DNA of 64,000 bases from Oceanospirillum linum (GTDB lineage: Bacteria; Pseudomonadota; Gammaproteobacteria; Pseudomonadales; Halomonadaceae), in contig NZ_MTSD02000006.1 in NCBI RefSeq assembly GCF_001995095.2, positions 1-64,000 of the forward strand. Direction: 5' to 3'. Each line of letters begins with the position of its first letter. The stretch's first letter is position 1. Shown here piece after piece: positions 28,972 to 38,672 of this stretch. Under the pieces are notes generated by a model. That model did no database searches and had not been told where the DNA came from. It saw only the letters and a list, made by a program, of their open reading frames with translations. The translations under genes were made by a program, and so were the position numbers.

Positions 28972-30225
28972 ATGGCTTGGAATGAGCCGGGTGGCAATAA
29001 AGATGATAATCGTGATCCCTGGGGTAACGATAATAAAAATGGTGGCCGCAACGACCAGGGACCACCGGATCTTGATGAAGCCCTGAAGAAGTTTAATGAC
29101 CGCCTGGGTGGTATTCTTGGCGGTAAAAAAGGTGGTAGCGGTGGCAACGGCGGAAGCAGTAGTGGTGGCAATAGTCCATCTCCGTCTGCCAGCTTCGGCC
29201 TGCTTGGTATCATTCTGGTGGTTGCTGCATCTGTTTGGGCTGTGGCAGGTTTCTATCGTGTAGATCAGGCAGAGCGTGCAGTTGTTTTACGCTTTGGTGA
29301 ATATTATGAAACCGTGGGTGCGGGTCTGAACTGGAATCCGGCTTTGATCGATACCGTACAGACTGTAAACGTGACGAAGGTTCGTTCCCTGAGTCGTCGT
29401 GCACTGATGCTGACTGAAGATGAAAATATCGTACAGGTCAATCTGTCGGTTCAGTACCGTGTTGGCAGCCCCAGAGACTTTCTGCTTAATGTGCGTAATC
29501 CGGAGCAGAGTCTTGAAAATGCGACAGATTCTGCCCTGCGTCATGAAGTCGGTTCTTCAGAAATGAATGATATCCTGACCGAAGGGCGTGAAGCTTTAGG
29601 TCAGGGTGTGAGAGCACGACTGCAGCAGTACCTGGATAGCTATGATGTGGGCCTTGAAGTGCGTTCGGTTAACGTTGAAAGCACATCTGCACCGGATGAA
29701 GTTCAGGCTGCTTTTGATGATGTAATTAAAGCACGTGAGGATGAGCAGCGTGTGAAAAATCAGGCTGAAGCTTATGCCAATGGCATCATCCCTGAAGCGC
29801 GCGGTAAAGCTCAACGTGTTATCGAAGAGGCTAACGGTTACAAAGAAGAGATCATAGCCCGGGCCGAGGGTGAAGCCGATCGCTTTGTGCAGCTTCTGAC
29901 TGAGTATGAAAAAGCACCGGAAGTAACCCGCGATCGTTTGTATCTGCAAACGATGGAAGAGGTAATGGCCAACTCCAGTAAGGTTCTTGTTGATGTTGAT
30001 GGTGGCAACAACATGATGTACATCCCTCTGGATAAAATGGTCGGAGGCAGTGCTTCATCCCGTAGTGCGGGTATGAGCTCAACCGATCAGAGTCGCTTCT
30101 CCGGAGCAGCCCCGTCTCTGAGTTCTGACACTGAAATTGATGAACTGGCTGATCGCGTTCTGCAGCGTCTGCGCGAAAAAAGTGCTAATTCCAATGCCAC
30201 TTCAACTCGTAGGGAGGGTCGCTAA
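28972..30225 (+). CDS. hflK: FtsH modulator HflK
   Basis: SPFH/prohibitin-family inner-membrane protein that, with HflC, encloses the FtsH protease. After a glycine- and asparagine-rich cytoplasmic N terminus comes a single membrane segment (about residues 72-90, FGLLGIILVVAASVWAVAGF). The SPFH domain, with AVVLRFGEYYETVGAGLNW, and a coiled-coil region follow. An in-frame GTG lies 31 codons upstream, but ATG at 2897x (28972) follows GTGGAGA and gives MAWNEPGG, the usual N terminus. It ends in TAATG, overlapping the hflC start. Confidence 0.95.
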   Translation: MAWNEPGGNKDDNRDPWGNDNKNGGRNDQGPPDLDEALKKFNDRLGGILGGKKGGSGGNGGSSSGGNSPSPSASFGLLGIILVVAASVWAVAGFYRVDQAERAVVLRFGEYYETVGAGLNWNPALIDTVQTVNVTKVRSLSRRALMLTEDENIVQVNLSVQYRVGSPRDFLLNVRNPEQSLENATDSALRHEVGSSEMNDILTEGREALGQGVRARLQQYLDSYDVGLEVRSVNVESTSAPDEVQAAFDDVIKAREDEQRVKNQAEAYANGIIPEARGKAQRVIEEANGYKEEIIARAEGEADRFVQLLTEYEKAPEVTRDRLYLQTMEEVMANSSKVLVDVDGGNNMMYIPLDKMVGGSASSRSAGMSSTDQSRFSGAAPSLSSDTEIDELADRVLQRLREKSANSNATSTRREGR

Positions 30226-31091
30226 TGCAATCTAAGTCTTTTCCGGCACTTATCCTGATTGCCATTCTGGCTTTAGTCGGTTCGAACAGTCTTTATATCG
30301 TTAATGAAACTGAGCGCGCCATTAAACTGAAGTTTGGTGAAATCATCGACTCAGATATCAAGCCCGGTCTGCATTTTAAGCTGCCGGTTCTTCATACAAT
30401 CCGTAAATTTGATGCCCGGATTCTTACTATGGACTCCCGTCCTCAGCGTTATCTGACGCTGGAGAAGAAAGCGGTTATTGTTGATTCCTTCATTAAATGG
30501 CGTATTGCTGACGTGCAACAATACTACGAAGCCACTTCCGGTGATGAGTTAGTTGCAGCCCGTCTGCTGGCACCTCGTATGGATGAAGGTCTGCGTAACC
30601 AGTTTGGTGAGCGCACCATGTATGAAGTGATCTCCGGTGAGCGCGATGAGTTAATGGATGAGCTGACGGTCAGGTTGAATACCATTACTCAGGATGAACT
30701 GGGTATCGAGATTCGTGATATACGTGTGAAACGTATCGACCTGCCACCAGAAGTAAGTCATGCCGTATTTGAGCGAATGAATACTGAACGTCAGCGTGAG
30801 GCTCGTGAGCACCGCTCTGAAGGTAAAGAGATTGCCGAAGGTATCCGTGCGGATGCAGATCGTCAGCGTCAGGTGGTTTTGGCAGAGGCGTTCCGTGAGT
30901 CTGAGCGTATTCGTGGTGAAGGCGATGCGATTGCTGCTGCAACCTATGCCAATGCTTATACCAAAAACCCTGAGTTTTATTCGTTTATCCGTAGCCTGGA
31001 GGCATACCGTAATAGTTTCTCCAGTAAGAGCGATGTGATGGTGCTTAAGCCTGAAAGTGAATTTTTCAACTATATGAAAAAATCGCAATAA
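30225..31091 (+). CDS. hflC: FtsH modulator HflC
   Basis: Partner of HflK, 288 residues. An N-terminal signal-anchor (about 5-23, FPALILIAILALVGSNSLYI) is followed by the SPFH domain (NETERAIKLKFGEIIDSDIKPGLHFK) and a charged helical region with repeated EARE/EGIRADADRQR-type sequence. The C terminus ends with the FFNYMKK motif typical of HflC. Its ATG overlaps the hflK stop codon, indicating coupled translation. Confidence 0.96.
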   Translation: MQSKSFPALILIAILALVGSNSLYIVNETERAIKLKFGEIIDSDIKPGLHFKLPVLHTIRKFDARILTMDSRPQRYLTLEKKAVIVDSFIKWRIADVQQYYEATSGDELVAARLLAPRMDEGLRNQFGERTMYEVISGERDELMDELTVRLNTITQDELGIEIRDIRVKRIDLPPEVSHAVFERMNTERQREAREHRSEGKEIAEGIRADADRQRQVVLAEAFRESERIRGEGDAIAAATYANAYTKNPEFYSFIRSLEAYRNSFSSKSDVMVLKPESEFFNYMKKSQ

Positions 31092-31109
31092 GGTTTAATC
31101 ACGATTAGA

Positions 31110-31147
31110 AATACCCTGTAGTTTTTTGGCTGCGGGGTATTTTTTTG
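31110..31147 (+). terminator. hflC terminator
   Basis: AATACCCtGtAG pairs with CTgCgGGGTATT, followed by seven T, 18 bases after hflC. Confidence 0.85.
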
Positions 31148-31236
31148 TCTGCCGGAAGGCTATGCCTGTTGTACTTTTTTAATAAAAGCCACTGGCAAAC
31201 CATGGTTGTAAATCCTAATCGTGGTAGAATGTGTCG

Positions 31237-31260
31237 AACCGGGTTCGCCCCGGTTTTTTT
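31237..31260 (+). terminator. leader terminator upstream of yjeT
   Basis: AACCGGG-ttcg-CCCCGGTT with a UUCG-type loop and seven T. It lies after the hflC terminator and about 80 bases before the yjeT start, so it either backs up the hflC terminator or attenuates yjeT. Confidence 0.75.
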
Positions 31261-31340
31261 GTGTGCAGATTCCGGCAAAAGGGTGGATTAGCAGTGATAG
31301 GCTGCCCCTTAAATTAGCCCGCCTTTGTGGAGATACTCTG

Positions 31341-31532
31341 TTGGATTGGCAAGTTTTGGTTACTGCGTTGGCCCTGGTGTTTGTTATAGAGGGGATTATT
31401 CCCTTTGCAAACCCTTCCCGTTGGCGCAGATTGGTTGCAACAATCGCTGAGGTGCCGGATCAACATCTTCGTATGATGGGGGCGATCAGCATGTTGATCG
31501 GCCTGATCATACTGTACCTGGTGCGGAGTTGA
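31341..31532 (+). CDS. yjeT: DUF2065 family small membrane protein (YjeT-like)
   Basis: Small membrane protein of 63 residues with two hydrophobic segments (about 3-19 and 43-61) joined by NPSRWRRLVATIAEVPDQHLR, the family's conserved basic loop. The open frame is longer (from 31221), but the earlier part runs through a terminator. The TTG at 31341 is preceded by GGAGAT at 8 bases and gives the family length (E. coli YjeT is 65 residues). The function is unknown; its place between hflC and purA is conserved in gammaproteobacteria. Confidence 0.8.
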   Translation: MDWQVLVTALALVFVIEGIIPFANPSRWRRLVATIAEVPDQHLRMMGAISMLIGLIILYLVRS

Positions 31533-31679
31533 TCAGGCATCAGTATCCGCTTTAATGACCATCGGGTACCGAAAAAATAACGGGTAAGTCATTGCTTTAG
31601 ACCCGGATAGATCTGGGTTGGAAAGGCTGTCTAGTCTGACCGGTGATGGATAGATACAGATAAAAAAACAGGCTGAATT

Positions 31680-32879
31680 ATGACCATTGCAGATCGTTGG
31701 TTACTTCCAGATGGCATGGAAGAGGTGCTGCCGCCTCAGGCACGGCAGATTGAAGAGCTTCGTCGTGAATTATTGGATCTGTTCCATAGCTGGGGCTATG
31801 ACCTTGTTTTCCCGCCTCCGGCTGAATATCTTGAGTCTCTGTTGACCGGCAGTGGTAACGATCTGGATCTGCAAACCTTCAAAGTGACCGACCAAATGAC
31901 GGGACGGATGATGGGGATTGCTGCGGATATCACCCCACAGGTTGCCCGGATGGATGCTCATTCCATGAAGCGGCAAGGTGCAGCTCGTTTCTGCTATTGT
32001 GCTAATGTACTGCGGACAAAAGCCGGCAGTATGCTGGGTTCACGCAGTCCTATGCAGCTTGGGGCTGAGCTTTTTGGTCATGAGGGGCTGGAGAGTGATA
32101 GCGAGATTCTGGGGTTGATGATCTCGGCGCTTATCGCAGCTGGTGCCGGAAAGATTTATCTGGATATGGGCCATGTTGGTATTTATCGGGCGCTTATTCG
32201 TGAAGCACACCTTAGTTCAGATCAGGAAAAAACACTGTTTGATGCCATTTTACATAAAGCTTATGGCGAAATTGATCAAATAGTGGCAAGAGATATTGCT
32301 AATGAGTCTGTGAGAGGTATGATTTCACGTCTTGCGCGTTTGAACGGTGGTGCAGATATTTTGGCCCAGGCTCAGATTGAGCTGGCTGATGCTCCGGCAT
32401 CTGTTAAAGAGGCCCTGACCAGTTTGGAACAGACGGCTAATGTTATTAAAAACCAGTATCCAAATGTTGAGATCAACTTTGATCTTGCGGAACTGCGTGG
32501 TTATAACTACCACACAGGGATGGTATTTGCGGCATATATTCCAGGCTATTCACATGCGGTTGCCCAAGGTGGCCGGTATGATGAAACCGGAAAAGTATTT
32601 GGACGCGCACGGCCTGCAACAGGCTTTAGTGCTGACCTGAAAATTCTGGCAAAACTCTTACAAAAAAATGATCCCGTATCCGGTGTGTATGCGCCGGCAG
32701 GTTACAGCGATGATCAGGAGCTTCTCTCTACGATTCGGGCTTTGCGCAGTGAAGGCACCCGGGTAGTGAGTGGTTTACCTGATCAGAATGTCAGTGCACT
32801 TGAGATGGGTTGCGACAGTGAGCTGGTCCTTAAAGATGATGGCCAGTGGGTTGTTGAACCAATTAACCGAATTTTTTAA
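31680..32879 (+). CDS. hisZ: ATP phosphoribosyltransferase regulatory subunit HisZ
   Basis: Histidyl-tRNA synthetase paralogue that forms a complex with short-form HisG and carries the histidine feedback site. It contains class II motif-like stretches but not the tRNA-binding C-terminal domain, giving 399 residues. DRWLLPDGMEEVLPPQARQIEELRRELLDLF is the usual N terminus, and the His-binding region RGYNYHTGMVFAAY is clear. Its presence implies that the genome has a short HisG elsewhere. It is directly upstream of purA, as in Pseudomonas. Confidence 0.93.
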   Translation: MTIADRWLLPDGMEEVLPPQARQIEELRRELLDLFHSWGYDLVFPPPAEYLESLLTGSGNDLDLQTFKVTDQMTGRMMGIAADITPQVARMDAHSMKRQGAARFCYCANVLRTKAGSMLGSRSPMQLGAELFGHEGLESDSEILGLMISALIAAGAGKIYLDMGHVGIYRALIREAHLSSDQEKTLFDAILHKAYGEIDQIVARDIANESVRGMISRLARLNGGADILAQAQIELADAPASVKEALTSLEQTANVIKNQYPNVEINFDLAELRGYNYHTGMVFAAYIPGYSHAVAQGGRYDETGKVFGRARPATGFSADLKILAKLLQKNDPVSGVYAPAGYSDDQELLSTIRALRSEGTRVVSGLPDQNVSALEMGCDSELVLKDDGQWVVEPINRIF

Positions 32880-32913
32880 TCAGCCTGCATGGGCGAGACT
32901 GTTTACAGTCTGA

Positions 32914-34233
<1,320 letters not shown>

Positions 34234-34264
34234 CCCTAAGTGAAGTACCCACGGTTACGTTAAG

Positions 34265-34293
34265 AAAACCCGATGTGAAAGCATCGGGTTTTT
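34265..34293 (+). terminator. purA terminator
   Basis: AAACCCGATG-tgaaag-CATCGGGTTT stem with a T run, about 32 bases after purA. Confidence 0.9.
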
Positions 34294-34351
34294 ACGTTCA
34301 GGCAGGAGTTGGAAAACTCACACCTGCCGAGCCCTATCAGGTTAGTCCGCT

Positions 34352-35284
34352 ATGTCTAAATATCTTCCATCACTGCGTGCCCTTCAGATCTTTGCGGTTG
34401 CTGCCCGGTTAGGCAGCTTTAAACAGGCGTCCGAGCAACTCTGCATTACGCCTCAGGCGGTAAGCTTACAGATTAAATCCCTTGAAGATCAGCTGGGCCT
34501 GAAGTTGTTTGAGCGGAAACCGTCCGGTATCGTCATTACGGCTTCCGGTCAGCAACTGCTGGATTATGTGGAGCGAGGCCTGGCACTGATGCAGCGTGGT
34601 GTGGATGAAGTTTGCGGTCAGCATCATAGGCCTGTCATTCGAGTCAGTTCATCGCCCTGGTTTGCGGTGAACTGCCTGTTACCACGCTTGTCCGAGTTTG
34701 AATCCGCTTACCCTGATTGCCTCGTTCAGGTATCAACCTCTGTACCCTTCCCCGATTTTGAAGCTCAACGTCTGGACCTTGCCATTCAGTGGGGTTTTGG
34801 CGAGTGGGGTTTTGAGTCACAGCAGCTGCTGTTAACGGATGACAAGCTGATTGTCTGCGCACCGGAGCTACCGGAGCGTATTTCCCTGACTCAGGCGAGT
34901 GATCTGATCTATCACCGGCTGCTGTGCACTCCTCTATCTGTTCCGCTATGGGGGCGTGTGTTGGATATACTCAAGGTTGATGCTGCAGTAGATCAGCAGG
35001 TTCTTCCTTTAGACAGTCATGCCGGGCTTCTTGAGGCGGCAAACCGGGGATTGGGCGTCGCCATGATATCAACAGGTGATGCACTGGATGGTATTGCTGC
35101 AGGGCGACTTGTTGCGCCATTAGGAGAGCAGCCAATCAGTCGATTAAATCCTGCGCTGATGCCGGGGTACTGGTTGGTTCATAAAGAGATCGCGCCTGAA
35201 AATGCCAGAGTTAAAGCTTTTATTGATTGGATGCAGGACTGGCTGAAAGATCACCCCAGAGCGGTAAGGATAAATTTATATTGA
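34352..35284 (+). CDS. LysR-family transcriptional regulator (GcvA-like)
   Basis: Regulator of 310 residues. The winged helix-turn-helix spans about 4-62: LPSLRALQIFAVAARLGSFKQASEQLCITPQAVSLQIKSLEDQLG. This N-terminal pattern (LRALQIFAVAAR..SF..A...L.ITPQAVS) is that of the GcvA/AmpR branch. The effector domain follows. It has no divergent partner; the next gene on the same strand is a DUF1338 enzyme 169 bases away, so that gene is one possible target. Confidence 0.9.
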   Translation: MSKYLPSLRALQIFAVAARLGSFKQASEQLCITPQAVSLQIKSLEDQLGLKLFERKPSGIVITASGQQLLDYVERGLALMQRGVDEVCGQHHRPVIRVSSSPWFAVNCLLPRLSEFESAYPDCLVQVSTSVPFPDFEAQRLDLAIQWGFGEWGFESQQLLLTDDKLIVCAPELPERISLTQASDLIYHRLLCTPLSVPLWGRVLDILKVDAAVDQQVLPLDSHAGLLEAANRGLGVAMISTGDALDGIAAGRLVAPLGEQPISRLNPALMPGYWLVHKEIAPENARVKAFIDWMQDWLKDHPRAVRINLY

Positions 35285-35453
35285 TCATGGGGTTAAGTTT
35301 TTTTGTTTGTTGATGAGTTTATTTGTTATCAGAATAAAGGCGTAGATCGTTGTGAACAGCCCGTTCTGCTAACAGGCTATGTTTAAGCGGCAGCTATGTT
35401 TAAAACGGCATTTAAAACAAAAAGACTATCAGTCGTATCATCCCAGGTGACTT

Positions 35454-36266
35454 ATGAATCCGGTTCAGTTTTTTGACAATCTTTGGCAGGACTATATTGC
35501 TATCACACCTCAGGCAGAGGTGATCCGTAAGGTTTTTGAAGGCACGGATGGTGAAGTGATTAATGATCATGTTGCTTTTCGTACTTTTGCTCATACACCG
35601 TTGCAGCTGGAGAGTCTGGAGCCTCTGGTGTTGGCGATGGGATACAGCCTGCAGGATGAGTATCAGTTTAAAGCAAAGAAACTGCGTGCTCGTAGTTATA
35701 TCCACCCAGACGCCTCTGTACCGAAAATTTTTATCTCTGAGCTACTCACCGGGCAACTGAGTGAGTCCGCACAAAAGATCCTGGCGAAATACATTGCAGA
35801 GATCACCGCAGGGCCGGTTGATCAGAGCGTATTCTGGTCCGGGCGTCACTGGAGCGCCCCAAGTTTTGAAGATTACAAAGAACTGATGCAGGAGACAGAA
35901 TACGGAGCCTGGCTGCTGGCAATCGGTATCCGTGTGAATCACTTTACGGTTAGTATCAATCATCTGAATAGTGTGGCGGACTTTAGCGCAACGGCCCAGA
36001 TTCAACATGTCCTCGGCTGCGTTAAAGCAGCAGGCTATGCTGTGAATACTGTGGGTGGTGAAGTGAAAGGCTCACCTGCTGCGCTATTGGAGCAGGGATC
36101 AACTATGGCTGACCGTCAGCAGATCGAGTTTTCCGGCGGTGAGAAACACGAAATTCCGACCTGCTTCTATGAGTTTGCCCTGCGTTATCCAGACTCAGAT
36201 GGTGTGGTATATCAAGGCTTTGTTGAAGCGAATGCGGATAAGATTTTCGAATCAACCAATAGCTGA
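35454..36266 (+). CDS. DUF1338 / 2-oxoadipate dioxygenase-decarboxylase family protein
   Basis: Short member (270 residues) of the DUF1338 family, a vicinal-oxygen-chelate-like metalloenzyme fold. Family members HglS and YdcJ are about 450 residues; HglS converts 2-oxoadipate to 2-hydroxyglutarate in lysine catabolism. Probable metal ligands are visible: His in INDHVAFRTF (about residue 39), His in IRVNHFTVSIN (about residue 163) and Glu in TCFYEFALRYP (about residue 242). The substrate of the short form is not known to me. There is no lysine catabolic gene beside it. Confidence 0.8.
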   Translation: MNPVQFFDNLWQDYIAITPQAEVIRKVFEGTDGEVINDHVAFRTFAHTPLQLESLEPLVLAMGYSLQDEYQFKAKKLRARSYIHPDASVPKIFISELLTGQLSESAQKILAKYIAEITAGPVDQSVFWSGRHWSAPSFEDYKELMQETEYGAWLLAIGIRVNHFTVSINHLNSVADFSATAQIQHVLGCVKAAGYAVNTVGGEVKGSPAALLEQGSTMADRQQIEFSGGEKHEIPTCFYEFALRYPDSDGVVYQGFVEANADKIFESTNS

Positions 36267-36390
36267 TATAGCCACTTCCTCCGAAAGCACGGGATACCTG
36301 GTTTCATAGGGATCGCTCTTTCGGGGGCGTTGCTGCCTGTATACCTGGGTGTCTGATCTTGGTGTTTTGCGAAGCTCAAGCCTTGTGCAC

Positions 36391-36717
36391 TCAGGGTTGC
36401 AGAATCAGGGTTGGCCTTACATCCTTGTTACCTTTCAGCGCACAAAACTCTCTTTTCTGTCCGTCTGCGTAGAATACCTGAACATTAAATCCAGCCCCCG
36501 GGGGATGGTTCAGAAATAGTGTCCGAAACTCTCCGGAAGCAAGGCGGAATGTTTGCAGGCTAGACTGGCCGTCAGCACTGCCAAAGTCCAGCTTGATAGC
36601 TGTGATCATTTGTGCACTTCGGTTTTCAAAACGCACGCCAAAACCCTCATCCGGTGCCAGAGCATATCCGATAACACCTCCTGCTATCAGTAATAGCAGC
36701 AGGGTCTTACGGCTCAT
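36391..36717 (-). CDS. small exported or membrane-anchored protein, function unknown
   Basis: I do not recognise this gene. From ATG at 36717 it encodes about 108 residues with an N-terminal hydrophobic stretch MSRKTLLLLLIAGGVIGYALAP (signal peptide or anchor), followed by a soluble beta-rich domain (FGVRFENRSAQMITAIKLDFGSADG). The open frame could start upstream at a GTG (36783) or at an ATG, MTLFIELK, but none of the starts has a clear ribosome-binding site. It is a lone gene between convergent or divergent neighbours. Confidence 0.55.
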   Translation of the reverse strand: MSRKTLLLLLIAGGVIGYALAPDEGFGVRFENRSAQMITAIKLDFGSADGQSSLQTFRLASGEFRTLFLNHPPGAGFNVQVFYADGQKREFCALKGNKDVRPTLILQP

Positions 36718-37011
36718 CGTTTTTAATTCAATAAAGAGGGTCATGGAGGTATTCGCCGATGGTGTTTGCAGAAACTTTAGCACTTTCTCATGGATGCTTG
36801 CTGAGGCAAGTTGTCGCGCAGACTAGGGTAAACAGGCGTCTCTTGTGATGCATGCCCAGAATCGGGTTGCCGATGATGAAATTTATAAATCGAACGTATG
36901 TTTGATTGTTTCCATGGCATTGATTACTCTGATCTGACGCTGATCGTTGATGACCTCAGGTGTAAATAAAACGGACTATAGCGATAACAATAACAAGAGA
37001 CAGAAAAAACC

Positions 37012-38631
37012 ATGATGGATTATGTGATTGTAGGCGGCGGTGCGGCAGGCTGCCTTCTCGCTGAACGTTTAAGCCGTAACCCGGATTGCCAGGTTACGCT
37101 TTTGGAGGCAGGGGCAGCTGATACAAGTCCTCTGATTCATATTCCGGCTGGAATTCTTGCATTAATGCGTAGCAAACGGCTGAACTGGGCGTTTTATACT
37201 GAACCCCAGCAAGGGCTGAATCAGCGCAGGCTATTCTGGCCCAGAGGCAAAACGCTGGGCGGTAGCAGCTCTATTAATGCGATGTGCTATACGCGGGGGC
37301 AGCCGGAAGATTTTGATCTTTGGGCAGAAAGTTTTAATCCTGACATCCGGCATGACTGGCACTACCAGGGGCTTTTACCTCATTTTAAGCGGGTAGAGGA
37401 TTTTGAACGAGGTGCCGACCCCTGGCACGGTGAAGGCGGTGAGCTATCGGTACAGGCATTACGGCATTTTAACCCTTTATCTGAAGCTTATCTTAGAGCT
37501 GGGCAGCAACTGGGGTTGCCTTTGAATCATGATTTTAATGGTCAGGATCAGTGGGGTGTCGGCCCTTATCAGGTGATGCAGCGTGATGGTAGCCGCTGCA
37601 GTAGCGCTAAAGCTTTTTTGACGCCAGCTTCTGAGCGTCGTAATTTGACGGTGATTACAGGGGCCTGTGTGCAGCGTTTAAAAATACGGAATAAGCGTGT
37701 TTGCGGTCTTCATTATCAGGTTGCGGGTCATGAATTATATCTTCCGGTCAGCGGAGAGATTATTCTTTCAGCTGGTGCCTTGCATACACCTCAGCTTCTG
37801 ATGTTATCAGGTATCGGGCCGGAGCAGATGTTAGCTACCCAGGGGATTACGGTGCGGCATAAGCTGGAAGGTGTCGGGAAAAATCTTCAGGATCATCTGG
37901 ATATCAGTGTGAGTTGGCTGGAGAAAGGCTGTCGGTCGGTCTCTCTGAATCCTATTTTTTGGCCAAAGGGAATTAAAGGCGTACTGGACTACCCGAAACG
38001 CAAAGGTGTGCTAACTTCGAATTTTGCAGAAGCCGGAGCCTTTCTGGCGACAGATCCCCAAACATCCAGAACAGATGTTCAACATCATTTTTTACCTGCC
38101 CTGGAAGTAGAGCATGGTTTGAATCTTGCGCCAACGATACGTTATTTCGGTTATACCCTGAGAGCCTGTTTACTGCGGCCTAAAAGCCGGGGCTATGTCG
38201 GATTGCGCTCTGATCGGTATCAGGATGCGCCGCTGTTACAGCCTGACTACCTGAGTGATGAGGGAAGTGAGGATATAAAAGGTATGGTGCGGGCATTGGA
38301 CAGCGCCCGGGAATTACTGAATCAGCCGGAAATAAGGCGTTTTGGTAAAAGAGAGTGGCGGCCAGGCAAGGCCTGTCAGACCCAAAAGGAAAAAGAAGCT
38401 TATATTCGGCAGTTTGCTGAAAGCATTTATCACCCGGTTGGTACCTGTAAAATGGGTAGCGAAGGCGATGCGGTTGTTGATCACCAGCTGAAAGTTCACG
38501 GTATGGATAACCTGAGAGTGGTTGACGCATCTGTGATGCCAAATCTGGTTAGTGGTAATACCACTGCTGCAACTCTGGCGATTGCGAGTAAAGCAGCAGA
38601 TCTTATTCTGTCAGAGGCGTCAGCCTGTTGA
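37012..38631 (+). CDS. GMC-family FAD-dependent alcohol/choline-type dehydrogenase
   Basis: Flavoprotein of 539 residues of the glucose-methanol-choline oxidoreductase family. The FAD motif YVIVGGGAAGCLLAERLS begins at residue 3. Signature 1 is in RGKTLGGSSSINAMCYTRG and signature 2 in LSAGALHTPQLLMLSGIG. The catalytic His region YHPVGTCKMG and the C-terminal VVDASVMPNLVSGNTTAATLAIA are intact. The sequence is of the choline dehydrogenase/AlkJ-like alcohol dehydrogenase group; no betaine genes (betB, betI) lie beside it, so an aliphatic or polyethylene-glycol-type alcohol is as likely as choline. Confidence 0.88.
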   Translation: MMDYVIVGGGAAGCLLAERLSRNPDCQVTLLEAGAADTSPLIHIPAGILALMRSKRLNWAFYTEPQQGLNQRRLFWPRGKTLGGSSSINAMCYTRGQPEDFDLWAESFNPDIRHDWHYQGLLPHFKRVEDFERGADPWHGEGGELSVQALRHFNPLSEAYLRAGQQLGLPLNHDFNGQDQWGVGPYQVMQRDGSRCSSAKAFLTPASERRNLTVITGACVQRLKIRNKRVCGLHYQVAGHELYLPVSGEIILSAGALHTPQLLMLSGIGPEQMLATQGITVRHKLEGVGKNLQDHLDISVSWLEKGCRSVSLNPIFWPKGIKGVLDYPKRKGVLTSNFAEAGAFLATDPQTSRTDVQHHFLPALEVEHGLNLAPTIRYFGYTLRACLLRPKSRGYVGLRSDRYQDAPLLQPDYLSDEGSEDIKGMVRALDSARELLNQPEIRRFGKREWRPGKACQTQKEKEAYIRQFAESIYHPVGTCKMGSEGDAVVDHQLKVHGMDNLRVVDASVMPNLVSGNTTAATLAIASKAADLILSEASAC

Positions 38632-38672
38632 AGCGCTTATCCTCTGAAGGTTCCTATAGGTGAAATGGTATT

